This document shows, in pieces, positions 37,093 to 48,405 of a DNA stretch of 64,000 bases (position 1 is its first letter; each line of letters begins with the position of its first letter). The translations under genes were made by a program, and so were the position numbers. This DNA is from Albifimbria verrucaria (lineage: Eukaryota > Ascomycota > Sordariomycetes > Hypocreales > Stachybotryaceae), in NCBI GenBank assembly GCA_020081605.1, contig JAHREC010000030.1, positions 434,001-498,000 of the forward strand. The letters are read 5' to 3'. The notes beneath the pieces are model-generated. The model made no database searches and had not been told where the DNA came from. It saw nothing but the letters and a program-made list of their open reading frames with translations.

Positions 37093-38811
37093 ATGCCTGT
37101 TCTACGCTCTGCCAAACCTCCTAGCAGCCCTACAGCGAACAACATTCCGTCAACTACGACACCGATCCGGAAGAGACGTCAGACCAAATCCAATGGCACA
37201 CTCCCAACTGGCCCAGAATCCTCGCCAATGGCTCCAATGCCTAGAGGTCTGACTCCAGATGCTCCGACACGCCGACGCGCTTCATCAGCACGGCCCGAAC
37301 GCGTTTCCAAATCTACTATCGAGTTCGCCATTGAGCATGAACACCGTGAAGCTCCGATACCCGAAGAGAGTCGCTCTATGCAGCAATCTCCAACCCCTTG
37401 AGGTCTAAGCCTAGTCCATTAATTGGCAGGTCTATATCTGCGCCGGAGATGCCTATAGACCAGGACATTAGCCCATCACGTCCAAGAAGCGGTCGAGCCA
37501 AGAGCGATCCTTTGCCAAAAAGAGTGAAATAGCAGTCAATCGAAAAATTGAAGCAATAATAAGTGAAGGTCCTAAGAAGACTGAAGACAGAGGCTACAAC
37601 TATATATTTACTGTTAAACGCAGCAGCGATGAAATTGCCTTGCTCAAAGTTGGATGGACGAAGAACATTGACCAGCGACGAAGTCGCCTCATCTCAACTT
37701 GCAAGTACGATAGTATCGAGGAACTTCCAGATGGAGTTTCATCTCGAATGAAGTATAGTTACATTGCTGAACGCCTCATGTTGGCTGAGTTGGAGAATTT
37801 CAAGTGGCAAGGCGAGTGCTGCTGTAGAAGTCAGCATAAGGAGTTATTCAATCTCCTGAACAAGATATCATAGTCGCAGTTTTCAAACGATGGTTAAAAT
37901 TTTGTCGAGAGGATCCATGGGATGAAGAAAGAAAACTCAAGCCATTTTGGGTAAAACGGCTACAAGAAATGGGCCCTTACAGCACTGTCAAAAGATCTCC
38001 TTATGACCCAAACCGAGTGGCCCAACGCTGGGAAAATTTCATCAATGTACCGGACTCTCATCGGCTTCGGCATGATGCTACTACTGTCGCGGAGGTTATC
38101 AAGCCACTGAGGTGGCAGACTTTGGCTCTGGTGGAGGCAATTATCATAGCCTTTCTCACATTTCCCTCCATCTACTCATTTTGGTGGGTCTGCTTTCTTG
38201 CTTTGTGCCAGCTGGTGGAGTCTATGGGTATGAAAGAGCTGTGGTCGAAAGATTTGATCACGAAGCTGCTTCAACAATCTGCCCAAGACTCTTCCGCCGA
38301 GAAAGGCCCCGGGCTAGGTGTGTCGACGCCAACTACCACTCGAGGTGCAAACGACTCAGCAGCCGTCGTAGGCGATTGGCCACATGACGATAGTGGAACC
38401 GAGGACGAGTCACAAGATGAGCTTCCGAGTTGCCTAGATGAAGAAATGAATGATCTAGTTGAAGAAGATGAGGACATCATGGAGGATGAGATCACAGTAG
38501 CGCAGATGTCTACGCCCCAGTCAGCACAAATTCCAGAGCGTGACATACCACGACAGTCGGTGGAGTCAGATGAATTTGATCCAGAAATCACACTTCCTAA
38601 GCTACAGCTGCCGGGATCTGAGGGTCTCCATTTTATATATCAGACTCAGAATCTTCTGATTCACTATGAACCACCTCGCTTACAGATTTCGCTGATTGAT
38701 GCTAAGGCACTTGAAGCACAGGAGAGATTCGGTACATGTTCAATCCTAGGTTTAAGATCAATTCTGGTGAGTCGGGATTGTTTCTATAAAATTTCAAACA
38801 CTAATAGATGA
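37093..38811 (+). CDS. T5orf172 (GIY-YIG-like) domain protein with hydrophobic segment and acidic tail
   Basis: The start ATG at 37093 lies in a good context (TCAAAATG). The N terminus of about 135 residues is Ser/Pro/Arg-rich. The T5orf172 domain spans about 37580-37862: a GYNYIFTVK strand, then LLKVGWTKNIDQRRSRL (the K-V-G-W-T and Arg core of the family), IAERLMLAELENFKW, and a Cys/His part with HKELF. A helical WxxF-type segment follows, then a hydrophobic pair at 38120-38215 (LALVEAIIIAFLTFPSIY, WWVCFLALCQLV) and a long acidic tail. Frame changes near 37398 (CCCC), 37522 (AAAAA) and 37865 fit missing bases. T5orf172 is a DNA-binding or nuclease-like fold common in fungi, with largely unknown roles there. 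The C-terminal end is uncertain and may be spliced. It ends 16 bases from the convergent SDR gene. Confidence 0.75.
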
Positions 38812-38827
38812 TGACAGCGGATTCAAT

Positions 38828-39836
38828 TTATAACAAACCCTTACTTTCCATTTCTCTCCTTGTCCAGACGTCGAGTTTCTCAGCCAGCTCCATATCCCTT
38901 GCTTTGGATCTCTCATTACCTAGCTTAGCTATTCTTTCGTAGTAGGCGCCACTGTTCTCCCGCTTCATTTCAGGGCTGGCAACGCAGAACACAGAGGTCC
39001 ATGCACCCTTATCCGCGGGCCATCTGCCCCCAACAACTTGCATGATTGCCGAGGCAGCCTTGAGAATGAATGGAGCATCTGTGGCTTTGCCGTCTAATCC
39101 TGTCTCTACGACGCCTGGGTGGACGGAAAAGGTCCATATCTCACACTTGCCTGCTTTTTGCTTTTCAGAACCAGGGCCATACTGCCGATGCAATGTTTTA
39201 GCGTGGAGAATGTTGGCCAACTTGGACTGGCCATATCGACTAATAGCGCTGTCATTAATCAAGGATGTGTCATCAAAGTTGATACCGGGTTTTGGCGCCA
39301 TCATATAGCCACCAGATGTAAGGTTGACAATGCGAACAGCACCAGCTGGTGCACTCTTCGAGGTTTCGATCATGAGAGGCAATAGGTGGTGGGTGAATAA
39401 CCAGTGAGCAATATGGTTGATTTGAAACTGTGCCTCGTATCCATCATTGGTCATTTTGAACAGCGTGGCAAGGATTCCAGCGTTATTGACAAGTCCATGA
39501 AGAACAGTTTCTTTAGCGATAAAGTTCTTAGCGGCTAGGACAACAGAAGATAAGACCTCGTGATCCATGATGATCATATCTAAATTAGCATTGGGATACA
39601 TTGAACGGATGCCTTCTATTGTCTTGCGCCCTTTAGCCTCTGACCTGGCGCAGACATAGACGTGGGCATTATGCTCAGCTAGGCGAGCCGCTGTATAGTA
39701 ACCTCTATTGAGGATTAGCAATTGCAAAATACATAATAGATGAGGGTATAATCAATACACACATTCCAGCAGTGCCGCCAGTGACAATGTACACTTTACC
39801 AGTTAGGTCTGGCAAGTCATTGGGGTGGAATGTCAT
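38828..39836 (-). CDS. Short-chain dehydrogenase/reductase, intact
   Basis: A NAD(P)-dependent oxidoreductase of the SDR superfamily, probably cytosolic, substrate unknown. Exon 1 runs from the ATG at 39836 to 39763 and exon 2 from 39704 to 38828. The 58-base intron has a GTGTGT donor, CTAAT branch word and CAATAG acceptor, and the join restores the Rossmann motif TGGTAGIG. The total of 951 bases gives 316 residues with no frame change. Visible motifs are TGxxxGIG at about residue 19, NNAG at about residue 102, a catalytic Ser (VNLTSGGY), YGQSK with the YxxxK pair, and HPGVVETGL after the active site. This is the retinol-dehydrogenase/WW-domain-oxidoreductase type of classical SDR. It is convergent with the T5orf172 gene and divergent from the DUF3425 gene. 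Confidence 0.92.
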
Positions 39837-39931
39837 GCTTGTTGATATTTGCGTGTAAATGATTGTAGAATGGCAACTGGGTTGAACTGAAGGAGAGGGA
39901 TGAGTTTGACAAAAGAGGTTGGTACTTGAAG

Positions 39932-39939
39932 TTTATATA
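39932..39939 (-). promoter_or_regulatory. TATA element of the SDR gene
   Basis: On the minus strand this reads TATATAAA, about 95 bases upstream of the start codon at 39836, a typical fungal spacing. Confidence 0.5.
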
Positions 39940-40729
39940 CAAATATTTATCCAAGAGCCCGTCATTTTCTTAGGCCAGATTATCAATAGCCAGGCCTCAT
40001 TCTGTCTTTGTCGGTCCAAGCAGGCGTGATACAGTACTTGATCATCATACCATCTACTCCGTACAAGGTTGCATCTGGGATCAATGTTCTGCGCTTACAC
40101 AAATTAGGCCTAGAATCTATGTGAGCCAGTTGCATGAAGCTAAAATGAATTAGGTACAGTTATGGTGTCGTTCCTGGATTGTGAGCTGCGGATTTAACAG
40201 GCTCTGCGTAAATAGGCCAATTGAGACACACGATGGGCCATCACCCGCCGTATTGGCACCACAACTAACCTTAATTGCCAAAGCATCTCCGGACATGTGT
40301 GGGCTTAACTCCAGTTCATTAATCATCTTATAAGAGCAAGCAGGTAGCAAAACCGGTAACGCGAGTAGTAATAGGTTGGAATACAAGCCGGTGACATTAC
40401 GGTTTTTTCGAATTATGTACTGAGTTAATCAGAATAAATATGCTAATACCTTAATATTTTGCATTGTATTTCATTTCTTATTTCTGTAAAGTGCCCTTTA
40501 TAAAGACGTAAGGTCCTAATTGACCTGTTGTTCTCTTTTGGTTACTACTGAGGAGTCCAACCTGACTTATACGAAGGATTAACTGACCTATTGGCAGCCT
40601 ACAGTGGAAGATCATATGGCGATGATAAATCAGGAACAAGAATATATTGAATTGAATTCTATGTCGCATTTAGTCGAAGTATGTCAATTGAGAGTCCGTT
40701 TTGCTTCTCAACTGAGCATGTTTACTAAA
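39940..40729. other. Divergent intergenic region between the SDR and DUF3425 genes
   Basis: AT-rich, no supportable gene. The minus frame at 40150-40386 begins with a signal-peptide-like stretch (NLLLALPVLLPACS) but has no partner motif. The in-frame ATG at 40604 would extend the DUF3425 protein by 42 residues without motif support. Confidence 0.4.
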
Positions 40730-41683
40730 ATGTTGATCAAGGCACGAAGTCAGGAAGATGATTGGACAGGTGTCACAGATGCCGCAACCAGACGAAGAAT
40801 ACAAACAAGATTGAACACAAGAGCGCTTCGTAAGTGGACTTAGTCATAGCCTCATATTTTGTATCAGACTTCGCGAAGAGCGTAGGTCCAGGCCAACTAC
40901 AATCCAGGCCAGCATTCCATGTCATAACTTCAACACTCATAGACGACTTTGCGCTAACTTTCGGCAATCAAGGACGAAGGAAATCACAGCAAGCGGCAAC
41001 TTCTGCTACAGTATCCAAATCTGACAATTCGATGATGTCAACGGAACCGGGCAAACCATGCTGGGATGAGGAGCGGCAGGCAGTCTGTATCTTACCATCC
41101 GCAGTCTCAAAGAGGTACAGTTGCCAACACAAAGGACTTCTGCCCAGGGACTCCCTCAAGCAGGAATTATTTTCCCTCTCTCCTCAGACCACCTCATCAT
41201 ATTGGTACAACTGAACACAATGCGGGCAATCTTGAGCAACACCCGTCTCATACTGAGGGAGCCGTACGACTGTACCGAAGGCGCAGTTCGCCCCTATGCC
41301 ACCCACCATGTCTCAGAAATTCCTCCGAATCTACACCCGACCTTGCTTCAGGCAACAGTGCCACACGAAGTCTGGATCGATGTTATGCCTCACCCTGTAT
41401 GGCGCGATAATTTAATTCTGCGAAGCGGGACATTTCACCATAGTGAACTTGCTTCTGATATTGTAGGTGCACTCTTTGACGGGGTTACAGCCTCAAAGTG
41501 CGAGGAGCAAGGTATAGTTGTGTGGTCTCCGCCATGGCATCCAAGCGGGTGGGAGTTTTCAAAAGGTTTCCTGAGGAAGTGGGGTGGATTATATCTGGAA
41601 GTGAAGACGAGGTGCTGAGGACAACAAATAATTGGAGAGAGGAGAGAGGAGAGGAGCCTTTAGTTTTGGAAACTCTTGAGTGA
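40730..41683 (+). CDS. DUF3425 / bZIP-like protein
   Basis: These fungal proteins carry a short bZIP-like basic segment followed by DUF3425 and are presumed nuclear regulators. The chosen ATG at 40730 puts the basic segment at the N terminus, as usual: DDWTGVTDAATRRRIQTRLN then TRALR. An intron begins at a GTAAGT donor at 40830; its acceptor, probably at about 40869 or 40885, is not certain. DUF3425 is recognisable at the C terminus: IIFPLSSDHLIILVQLNTMR, then VWRDNLI, GIVVWSPPWHPSGWEFSKGF, and WREERGEEPLV. Frame changes near 41150 and at the GGGG run at 41582 each fit one missing base. The basic segment is short and no clear leucine zipper follows, so DNA binding is inference. It could regulate the neighbouring SDR, P450 or SRPBCC genes, but nothing in the sequence proves it. 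Confidence 0.75.
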
Positions 41684-42124
41684 AGTGGTGTCCTTCTGAC
41701 GATAACGGGGAGCGAGATGGAAGAGTCCCTGTCTATTACTGCAAATACCCCTTAGCACAGACGCTCTTCAGAACTTTTCTTTACTCACAAGGCTGCACCT
41801 TTATCGATACATAATCGATGTGTCAGGTCTCGCTCCCAAATACAAGATTACGCTCACCTAGATGGCACCGAAAGTAGGCCTTTGATTCTTACATATCATG
41901 ATCCATCCAGTGTTCATCTGTCCAACCTCTGCTGTTTTGACTGAGTTTTTATCTACCCCACATTCGACTGGAGCTCTGTTCTCTCTAACCGATATCCTTC
42001 AAACGTCTCTGAATCCACAGCCACGTCTTTTCTTCCGTTCCTTCTTCGAAGCCTCCTGCCGAGCTCTCCTACGCCTGTAACCATGCTGTCTTGTTCTTCT
42101 TTTGCTTCTCGCTCCTTCACAATT
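41684..42124. other. Short spacer before the tRNA, no gene seen
   Basis: 3' region of the DUF3425 gene and 5' flank of the tRNA gene. No supported frame or repeat. Confidence 0.5.
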
Positions 42125-42212
42125 GGCTGTTTGGTGCAGTGGAGGCATGTTTCCTTTACATTGACATGGATGTATTCGGAAAAGGTCGCAGGTTCGAACC
42201 CTGCAACGGTCA
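42125..42212 (+). tRNA. tRNA-Val (anticodon TAC) with a 16-base intron
   Basis: Folded by hand. Acceptor GGCTGTT pairs with AACGGTC (42205-42211) with two G-U pairs. The D stem is GTGC/GCAT. The anticodon stem is TTTCC/GGAAA around a loop with TAC at 42157-42159. The intron is 42161-42176, at the canonical position after base 37. The variable loop is AGGTC. The T stem is GCAGG/CCTGC around TTCGAAC, and the discriminator A is at 42212. The A-box (TGGTGCAGTGG) and B-box (GGTTCGAACCC) promoter elements are intact. Two G-U acceptor pairs and one G-U in the D stem leave some chance of a decayed copy. Confidence 0.7.
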
Positions 42213-44288
42213 CATTCCTCAGTGAAGTCGCGAGATTTCATTTTTGCTCCATTCGATATGGGAAACTATGGTTTTCCCTTTTATTACCTTCAATTACCCC
42301 ACAATAGAATGGTTCTAAAGTGCTAAGAACTCTCCTGCCGATCTGGTTGAGAGGTCTTGTGTTTTCAAGTAGGCCATGATAAGCATAGTTAACCTACCTT
42401 AGCTATCTATTTGCAGCAAAAGCATCAATTGGAGCTTAATGATATGTTTGAATGAGATTTCTCTTTTATGGAAACTAAGTATGCCCTAGTTCATGATAGC
42501 TGGTGGTGGAAACCAGATGTTAAGGTGATGGACGATGACACGAATATCGCGCCTCATGATAAAAACGTAGAATGTTCCACGTTAAATGTACTAGTTCTCT
42601 AGTAATAATCATCAACATCACTCTAATTCCTCCTTCGTCAATCTATTAGGAAGCGTACGAGACCCGTTTTTACATTAGCAAAGAATTAGAGGTACAATCA
42701 AGACAGGATCGTAGTGTGACATGTTTTATCCCAAGATCTTCCCAACGTTCTCTGCCAACGCTCCCGGTAAACGAAAATGGCTGCCAACGGCGCGAATATT
42801 TTGCCGGATTCGATTGTGGCAGGTTCAGGTAAACGGTTAGAAGATTTCCGAGAGTTAATTTACCTGTTACCTCCACCTTGTCGGAATCTGTCCTGAGAAC
42901 ATTGAAGTTTGAACAACGGATCAACGCTTATGGACGGAAAGGGCGCTGAAACGCCGTATGCAAGCACGGCGCCGCCGACGTGAATCTTGGGAGCACGTGA
43001 AATCCTCTTAGGAGTTCTTCATGCAGGAGACTATGGTCGAATTCTCGTGACATGGCACGCCGTCATGGCGATCTGGCCCACAGAGCGAGCGTAACTGACA
43101 CTATAGGCAGACAAGCCGACTTCCGCGAAGATCACGGTGATCTCACCAAGAGATCTAGGTCCAATGTTGTGCTTGTCAGTCTTAGAGCGAGATCGTCTGT
43201 TGCGGGACCTCGTCATTGCGTAGGCCGTTGGTGGATTATCAATCCAAGCTTATGATCTAACTCGGCTTCCATCTGTGCCTCGGTGTTTTGTGATTGAAGT
43301 TTGCGTAAGCGTAAAGGCTAAAAGACAATGAGCAACCAATCCCAAAGTCGCGTGGACATAACGCCGTTGTGGTTCCCTATTTCGAAAACCCGAGTGCTTA
43401 GCGCTGTTGTCTAATGCCACAAGCTCGGTTCCTGTGGTGTCATCCCGCGTCAATCAGGCAATGATATCCTTTGTCCATCCTATTCGAGATATACTAGGTA
43501 CGCCATAGACTATTTTGGCATGGCGGATCTCAGTTGCCTATGGCTCAATACATCTATATCTCGTCAAGTGGCAGTTTAATTCAGTAGTTCAACGCACGGA
43601 ATCTCGGTTCGAACCTCACTCTCAACACAAGACATCGGCCCACCACTGATAATCAAAATCGTGTATTAGCTCCGGATGCCCCGTTATTGTGTTTCATGAG
43701 AGCCCGGAATACTTTCGGCGCGTGCTAAGAAGACCCGTAGTTGCGATAATCATTGCTGCGTCGGAAAAACGTGGCTGTCAAACCTGGACTCTGCAGTAGA
43801 CTGCACTAGCACACACAACCGCGGTTCAACATTGTATAGGAGCATCTTGTCAACGTGTTGCAATGAGCTGAAGCATTCGTCATAGACATCGCTAATCTCC
43901 TCTGTCCTCGTAAGACGAAGCTGTCGTTGGATCCCAAGCAATTTGACCGTGCCGAGGTGGTCAGATCCGTCGATCTTCAGATTCTGACATGTCATGAGAA
44001 ACAACAGCATGAACGCTGGACCCAAGGAAGCCGTCGATGTCATATCACTCTTCAGAAATATCTATAAAGAGGCTCCTCATCTCCGCGTTTGAAACAGAAA
44101 AATCATCCCATCTCATCGCTCACAGTATCTACAGCATCTGCAACACTTACAACGCCAACAGCACCAAGCCCGTTGTACCATAGTCACTAATTGTCCAAGA
44201 CCACTCAAGAATCTTTTGTATACCTCAAGAATCAGAGACTTGAGCAGCAAGCCTTTTCATCCAAGCCTTAATATTCACAAGTTTCACA
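42213..44288. other. Spacer with no supportable gene
   Basis: Frames are all below 100 codons and without motifs. A second tRNA-like B-box word (GGTTCGAACCT) at about 43608 does not fold as a tRNA. The last 200 bases are the promoter and leader of the secreted-protein gene. Confidence 0.5.
44063..44068 (+). promoter_or_regulatory. TATA element of the secreted-protein gene
   Basis: TATAAA about 225 bases upstream of the ATG at 44289. It is followed by a C- and A-rich leader (CATCTCATC, CAACACTTACAACGCC) typical of highly expressed fungal genes. Confidence 0.5.
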
Positions 44289-45033
44289 ATGACTCAACTC
44301 AGCCAGCTTCTTTCTCTCGTCGTTGCGGCTATGCTCGCTACGTCCACTGTTGCTGTTCCCACAAACCTCGAGGATCGTGGTCTCCTCGACGGTGTCTTCG
44401 GTGGTGGCCACGGCGGTGGTGGTGATGGTCTCCTTGGCGGCATTTTTGGAGGCGGCAGCTCCAGAGGAGGCGGCGGTGCTTCCCAGTACCTCGGTGGTGG
44501 TGGTGGCGGCGGCGGCAATGGCGGAGCTTCTGCTGCCTCTCAGGGTCCCAGCCCTCAAGATATTGCCAAGTTGGTTCAGAGCAGCCAGTCTCAGAACGGC
44601 GGTCAGGGTGGTGGTGGTCTTGACATTGGAAGATTGGCCAGTCTATACAGCAGCGCTACCCAGAACCAAGGCGGTGCTTCATCGAAGCATCGCCGTCAGC
44701 TTGAGCAGTTAGGTCTCGGACTCGCCGACATTTTCAAGGGCATTGCTGTTGGCCATGATGACTATGGTTCTCAGTGGGCCGATAAGTACACTGGCGGCGG
44801 CCGACAGTCAAGCAGCTCGCCCCCAGTCTCAGGGTCCTCAGTCTCAAGGCTCTCAGTCGCAGGGCTCCCAGTCCCAAGGTTCTCAGTCTCAAGGTTCTCA
44901 GTCCCAGTCCCAGGGCTCTCAGGGCCAGGGATCTCAGCAAAACTCTGGTTCTTCTGGCCAGGGCGGCTTTTTGGATGGAATCCTTCCTTCTAAACATTTT
45001 CTGAAGACGCCAGAGTTGGAGATGCTATTCTAG
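44289..45033 (+). CDS. Secreted glycine-rich protein with QSQGS pentapeptide repeats
   Basis: About 245 residues. A clear signal peptide at residues 1-23 (SQLLSLVVAAMLATSTVAV) precedes a mature start around PTNLEDR. Residues 30-90 are very glycine-rich (GGGHGGGG, IFGGGSSRGGGG). A short structured block follows (PQDIAKLVQSS, DIGRLASLYSS), then a dibasic KHRRQ site that could be cut by a Kex2-type protease, then QLGLGLADIFKGIA with GSQWADKYTGGG. From about 44826 the protein becomes a tandem QSQGS repeat (15-base units, about seven), ending in a GFLDGIL-type tail that echoes GLLDGVFGGG near the N terminus. The frame changes once near the CCCCC run at 44820, in the direction of an extra base or two missing ones, unlike the other breaks in this window. 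Wall protein, adhesin-like or effector-like roles are all possible. Confidence 0.7.
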
Positions 45034-46027
45034 GATATAATAGGTGGGCTCGGGATCATCCTGATGAAGGTCAGAAATTTGGTTTGCTACTCTCAGGACA
45101 ATATAACTTCATTCGAGCTGAAATCTTCTATTTCATGTCGTGGCTTGTATTCTTTACCCTGTTCGATCCAGGTGATATTATGCAATCTCTCTTTGCGTAT
45201 TCTGGCGAATAATATCTTATCCTAATCAGGCAGCCGCAATACATTAGTCGTCAGGCTGTGCATCTGTAGATTATTTTCCTTCGTATCAAGGCAAGAAGGA
45301 GGGCTGCATCTGGGTTAGCTACTGAGGGCTTTATACAGAGCCTGATTTAGAAGAAGAAGAATACATACATACATGTGTTCTCATTATCCCCATCAGCTCC
45401 ACTGTAATGCGACTATCTGGTGATTCCTATTTAACATATGCTCCTAGACATCCTCATTGTTTACATACAAGAATATTAGGTTCATATTCAAACTTTGCTC
45501 TCTGCATGAACCGGGGTAATGACTCAACGTACTTGACAGGAACAGAATCCTCTGCATTACATGTTTAGATCTTATGACCAAAGGTACATAGCCTATTCTC
45601 TTTTGAATTTGGATATACAACACAGCTTGGTCAAGGAGGCCTTTGATCTAGCAGAAAATCGCTGATAAGTCGAAGAGATTAGACATCAATAGAATGCGAT
45701 TAGCACCAACCAACAGTGTCTAAACCTGTTGGCTGTTGTGAAGCGAGAATGCATGCTGTAATCACCGTGTTGGTTGACCTCGCCATGTCAGCGAAAACAG
45801 CGGCCTTACCTACTCAGGCCGTAATTCAACACGAAGTAACACAGGGTAGGACTGAGCAGCCATCCCACATATTATGTGCCGCTTTACGGACTATAAGACT
45901 GCCCATCCCTCCTCCCATCAATCCTGCAACATTAGATGCCGGTACGAGTTTTCATCCACAATAAGTTTGCTACATTTACACTTAACACGCTTGTATTATG
46001 CTGCACCATTAGGCATTGATAGTCATA
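45034..46027. other. Spacer between the secreted-protein and P450 genes
   Basis: AT-rich, no supported gene; only short frames. It contains the 3' UTR of the upstream gene and the P450 promoter. Confidence 0.5.
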
Positions 46028-47929
46028 ATGAGCGCTTCAGAGATATTTCTGACCGGTGTGGTGTACATTGCATATATTGCTGTGCCTTTGGTAATAATCC
46101 CTCGTCATGTACGTTATTATCACCAACTTTTTGTTCTAACTTGATACCATCACAGTGTTTCTTTGTAGGAAGTTTTCGTCTGCTATTTCATCCCTTGCGT
46201 AATTACCCTGGTCCTTTATTCGGCAGGCTCACAAATGCCTATGCTGGCTATTTTTCCATTAAAAAGTCTTTCCACATCGTCACGTACCAGAACTTCCAGA
46301 AATATGGTAATCGTCCCAAATACCGCGTTAGGGTTATGTACTGACTTGTTGGCGCCGAAAAAGGACCTGTAGTGAGACAGGCTCCAAACCGTCTCGTCTT
46401 CAATACTATAACTGCTCTCCATGGTAAGCTAACTGAGCGCTTTCCATGACGTCTTTTGGCAGTACTGATGTAATTATAAGATATCTACCAGAATCCTACA
46501 GTCCTAAAGGGACGTGTTTATATGGATTCACAGGTAAAAACAGGGTTTCCGAGTATCTTCAATGTCATCGACAAGACACAGCATCGTAGAAAGCGCAAGA
46601 TCATGGGACCCGCTCTAACAGAACGTTCGATGAGAGCCTTCGAGCCTGAAATGCAAGCGCAAATAGACATCTTTCTGAGGGTGCTCCTCGATTCCAGTCG
46701 GCATGGCAGTGTGATCAACATGTCGGAACTGTGCCAACACCTTGGCATAGACATTATCGGCCAACTATCATTTGGTTATCCCTTTGGACTTCAAACTCAT
46801 GAGAAGTATCGGTTTCTGTCAAGAGTCATCGACGATATGAGTTGGCGGGTCAACGTGTACATGCACTTTCCGGCTCTTGGGCCACTTGAGTATGTTCTAC
46901 TCGTGCTTGGGATGTGGGATGTTTTGAAACTGAGTGACATGGTTTCCACCATGATAAAAACGCGTACACAAGAAGCCATCGATGCTCACCATGACCTCTA
47001 TTCCATGGTCGCCGAACACATCGGTAAAGGAGAACAGGGTCTCTACGACGGAGAGCTTTGGCCTGATGCCATGCTTTTTATCATGGCAGGTGCGTTTCCT
47101 CTACTGAGCCCGTCCATACGAAATGGCACTTCTAGAATCTGTCCCGGTCCCTGCCAGGAGTACTAGACAGTGCCATGGGACAATTTGATGATTTTATTGC
47201 TGACACCAATGAACTTACTATAGGCGGGACGACGGTGGCTGTAGCCATGAGCGCTTTGTTCTTCTACCTCTCACGGAACCCTGAGATGTACAAAACGCTG
47301 ACCGAGGAGATCCGCGGCTCTTTGGGTCAGCCCAAGAGATATGTGCAGGATCCAAGTTGAACGATCTCAAGTATTTGCGCGCGTGCATAGACGAGGCACT
47401 TCGTATGTCGCCACCGTCACCGACAACCCCTTGCGAGAGCAGGACCCCAATAGCAAGGAGCCCTTCGTTGTCGATGGCCATGTTATTCCACGTGGAACTC
47501 AGGTAGGTGTTAGCCTGTATTCTCTGTCCCACAACGAGGAATATTTCCCGACTCTTTCGCCTTCAAGCCGGAACGTTGGCTAGCGCCTGCTGAGGGCAGC
47601 AAGGACGATACACCGGAGAGGAAAGCTGCTCTGGACACTATGCGCAAGGCCTTTGCTCCATTCTTACTGGGCGATCGTTCATGCATTGGAAAGTCCATGG
47701 CTTACATGGAGATGAGCCTCGCCATCGCGCGTTGCCTATGGTTCTTCGACTTCGAAGCTGCGCCAGGAAAGGCCGGCGAGCTCGGAGCGGGAAAGCCGGG
47801 TAGTGGGGAGGCAGACATCGGCCAGGCGAGTTTCAGCTAGAAGACATCTTTGTCGCGCTTCATCGAGGACCAAACCTGGTCTTTACGAGGCGCGGCGATG
47901 CATGGAAAGAACTGGAAACGAAGGGCTAG
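46028..47929 (+). CDS. Cytochrome P450 monooxygenase
   Basis: A membrane-anchored haem monooxygenase of the secondary-metabolism type; substrate unknown. The start ATG at 46028 opens a hydrophobic anchor ([18 protein letters not shown]). Intron 1 has a GTACGT donor and ATCACAG end, and joins to a [10 protein letters not shown] segment, the proline-rich hinge. Introns at 46307-46363 and 46434-46480 restore KYGPVVR and LHDIYQNP. A fourth at 47090-47223 joins MAG to [13 protein letters not shown], the I-helix. Downstream lie the ExxR motif ([11 protein letters not shown]) and the haem-binding loop [11 protein letters not shown] with Cys. The end at 47929 follows an [16 protein letters not shown] strand and a WKELETKG tail. 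Frame changes near 47345, 47428 (CCCC), 47552 and 47825 fit missing bases. All catalytic signatures remain, so I favour a working gene over a pseudogene. Confidence 0.85.
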
Positions 47930-48268
47930 TGCATCGGGTTTGACGAGGCTGTACTTGAAAGATAGTGAGGAGCCGCTTATGGGGCATAAGCTGTATTACT
48001 AGCGCGAACACTCTACTCCATACAATAAAATGGTTTGACCTTTTCTAGAGTGCGAGACGAGCGCATACAAGGATCAGTGCTAGTGTGAGCAGCACCGAAG
48101 GGGTTGGAGTGGGTAGGCGATGGGCAAGTTTAAAATGCCATTGCTGACGGGCCGTTGTGATTGGATCAGTAGGGTTGATATCAGTTTATAGTACGAAATC
48201 AAGATCCTTGAGCTAGATACCCGGGCTGACTGAGAACGGTGTGTGTGCTTACGGGTTGGGTTATATGG

Positions 48269-48276
48269 TATATAAA
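48269..48276 (+). promoter_or_regulatory. TATA element of the SRPBCC gene
   Basis: TATATAAA 137 bases upstream of the ATG at 48406. Confidence 0.55.
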
Positions 48277-48405
48277 CAAGACCCGGCCCTAGGCCTTGCT
48301 TGGGTGACAATCGAACGATTCAGAAAGAGACGGTTTCTGGAGTATTTCTCTGGTCTTCCAAGTCCACTTACCTATACCTATACCTAACCTGGCTCCACCG
48401 CCGAG

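Noticed and set aside
43560..43630. Second tRNA-like sequence with A-box- and B-box-like words
   Set aside because: The T stem does not pair and there is no room for an anticodon arm between the boxes; at most a decayed fragment.
46028..47929. P450 as a pseudogene
   Set aside because: ExxR, I-helix and Cys haem loop are intact and all breaks are one-base shifts at short runs like those in other genes here; sequence error explains them better.
35000..48000. Repeat-induced point mutation as the cause of gene breaks
   Set aside because: The breaks are base losses, not C-to-T stops, and no duplicated copies are seen. AT-richness alone is not enough.
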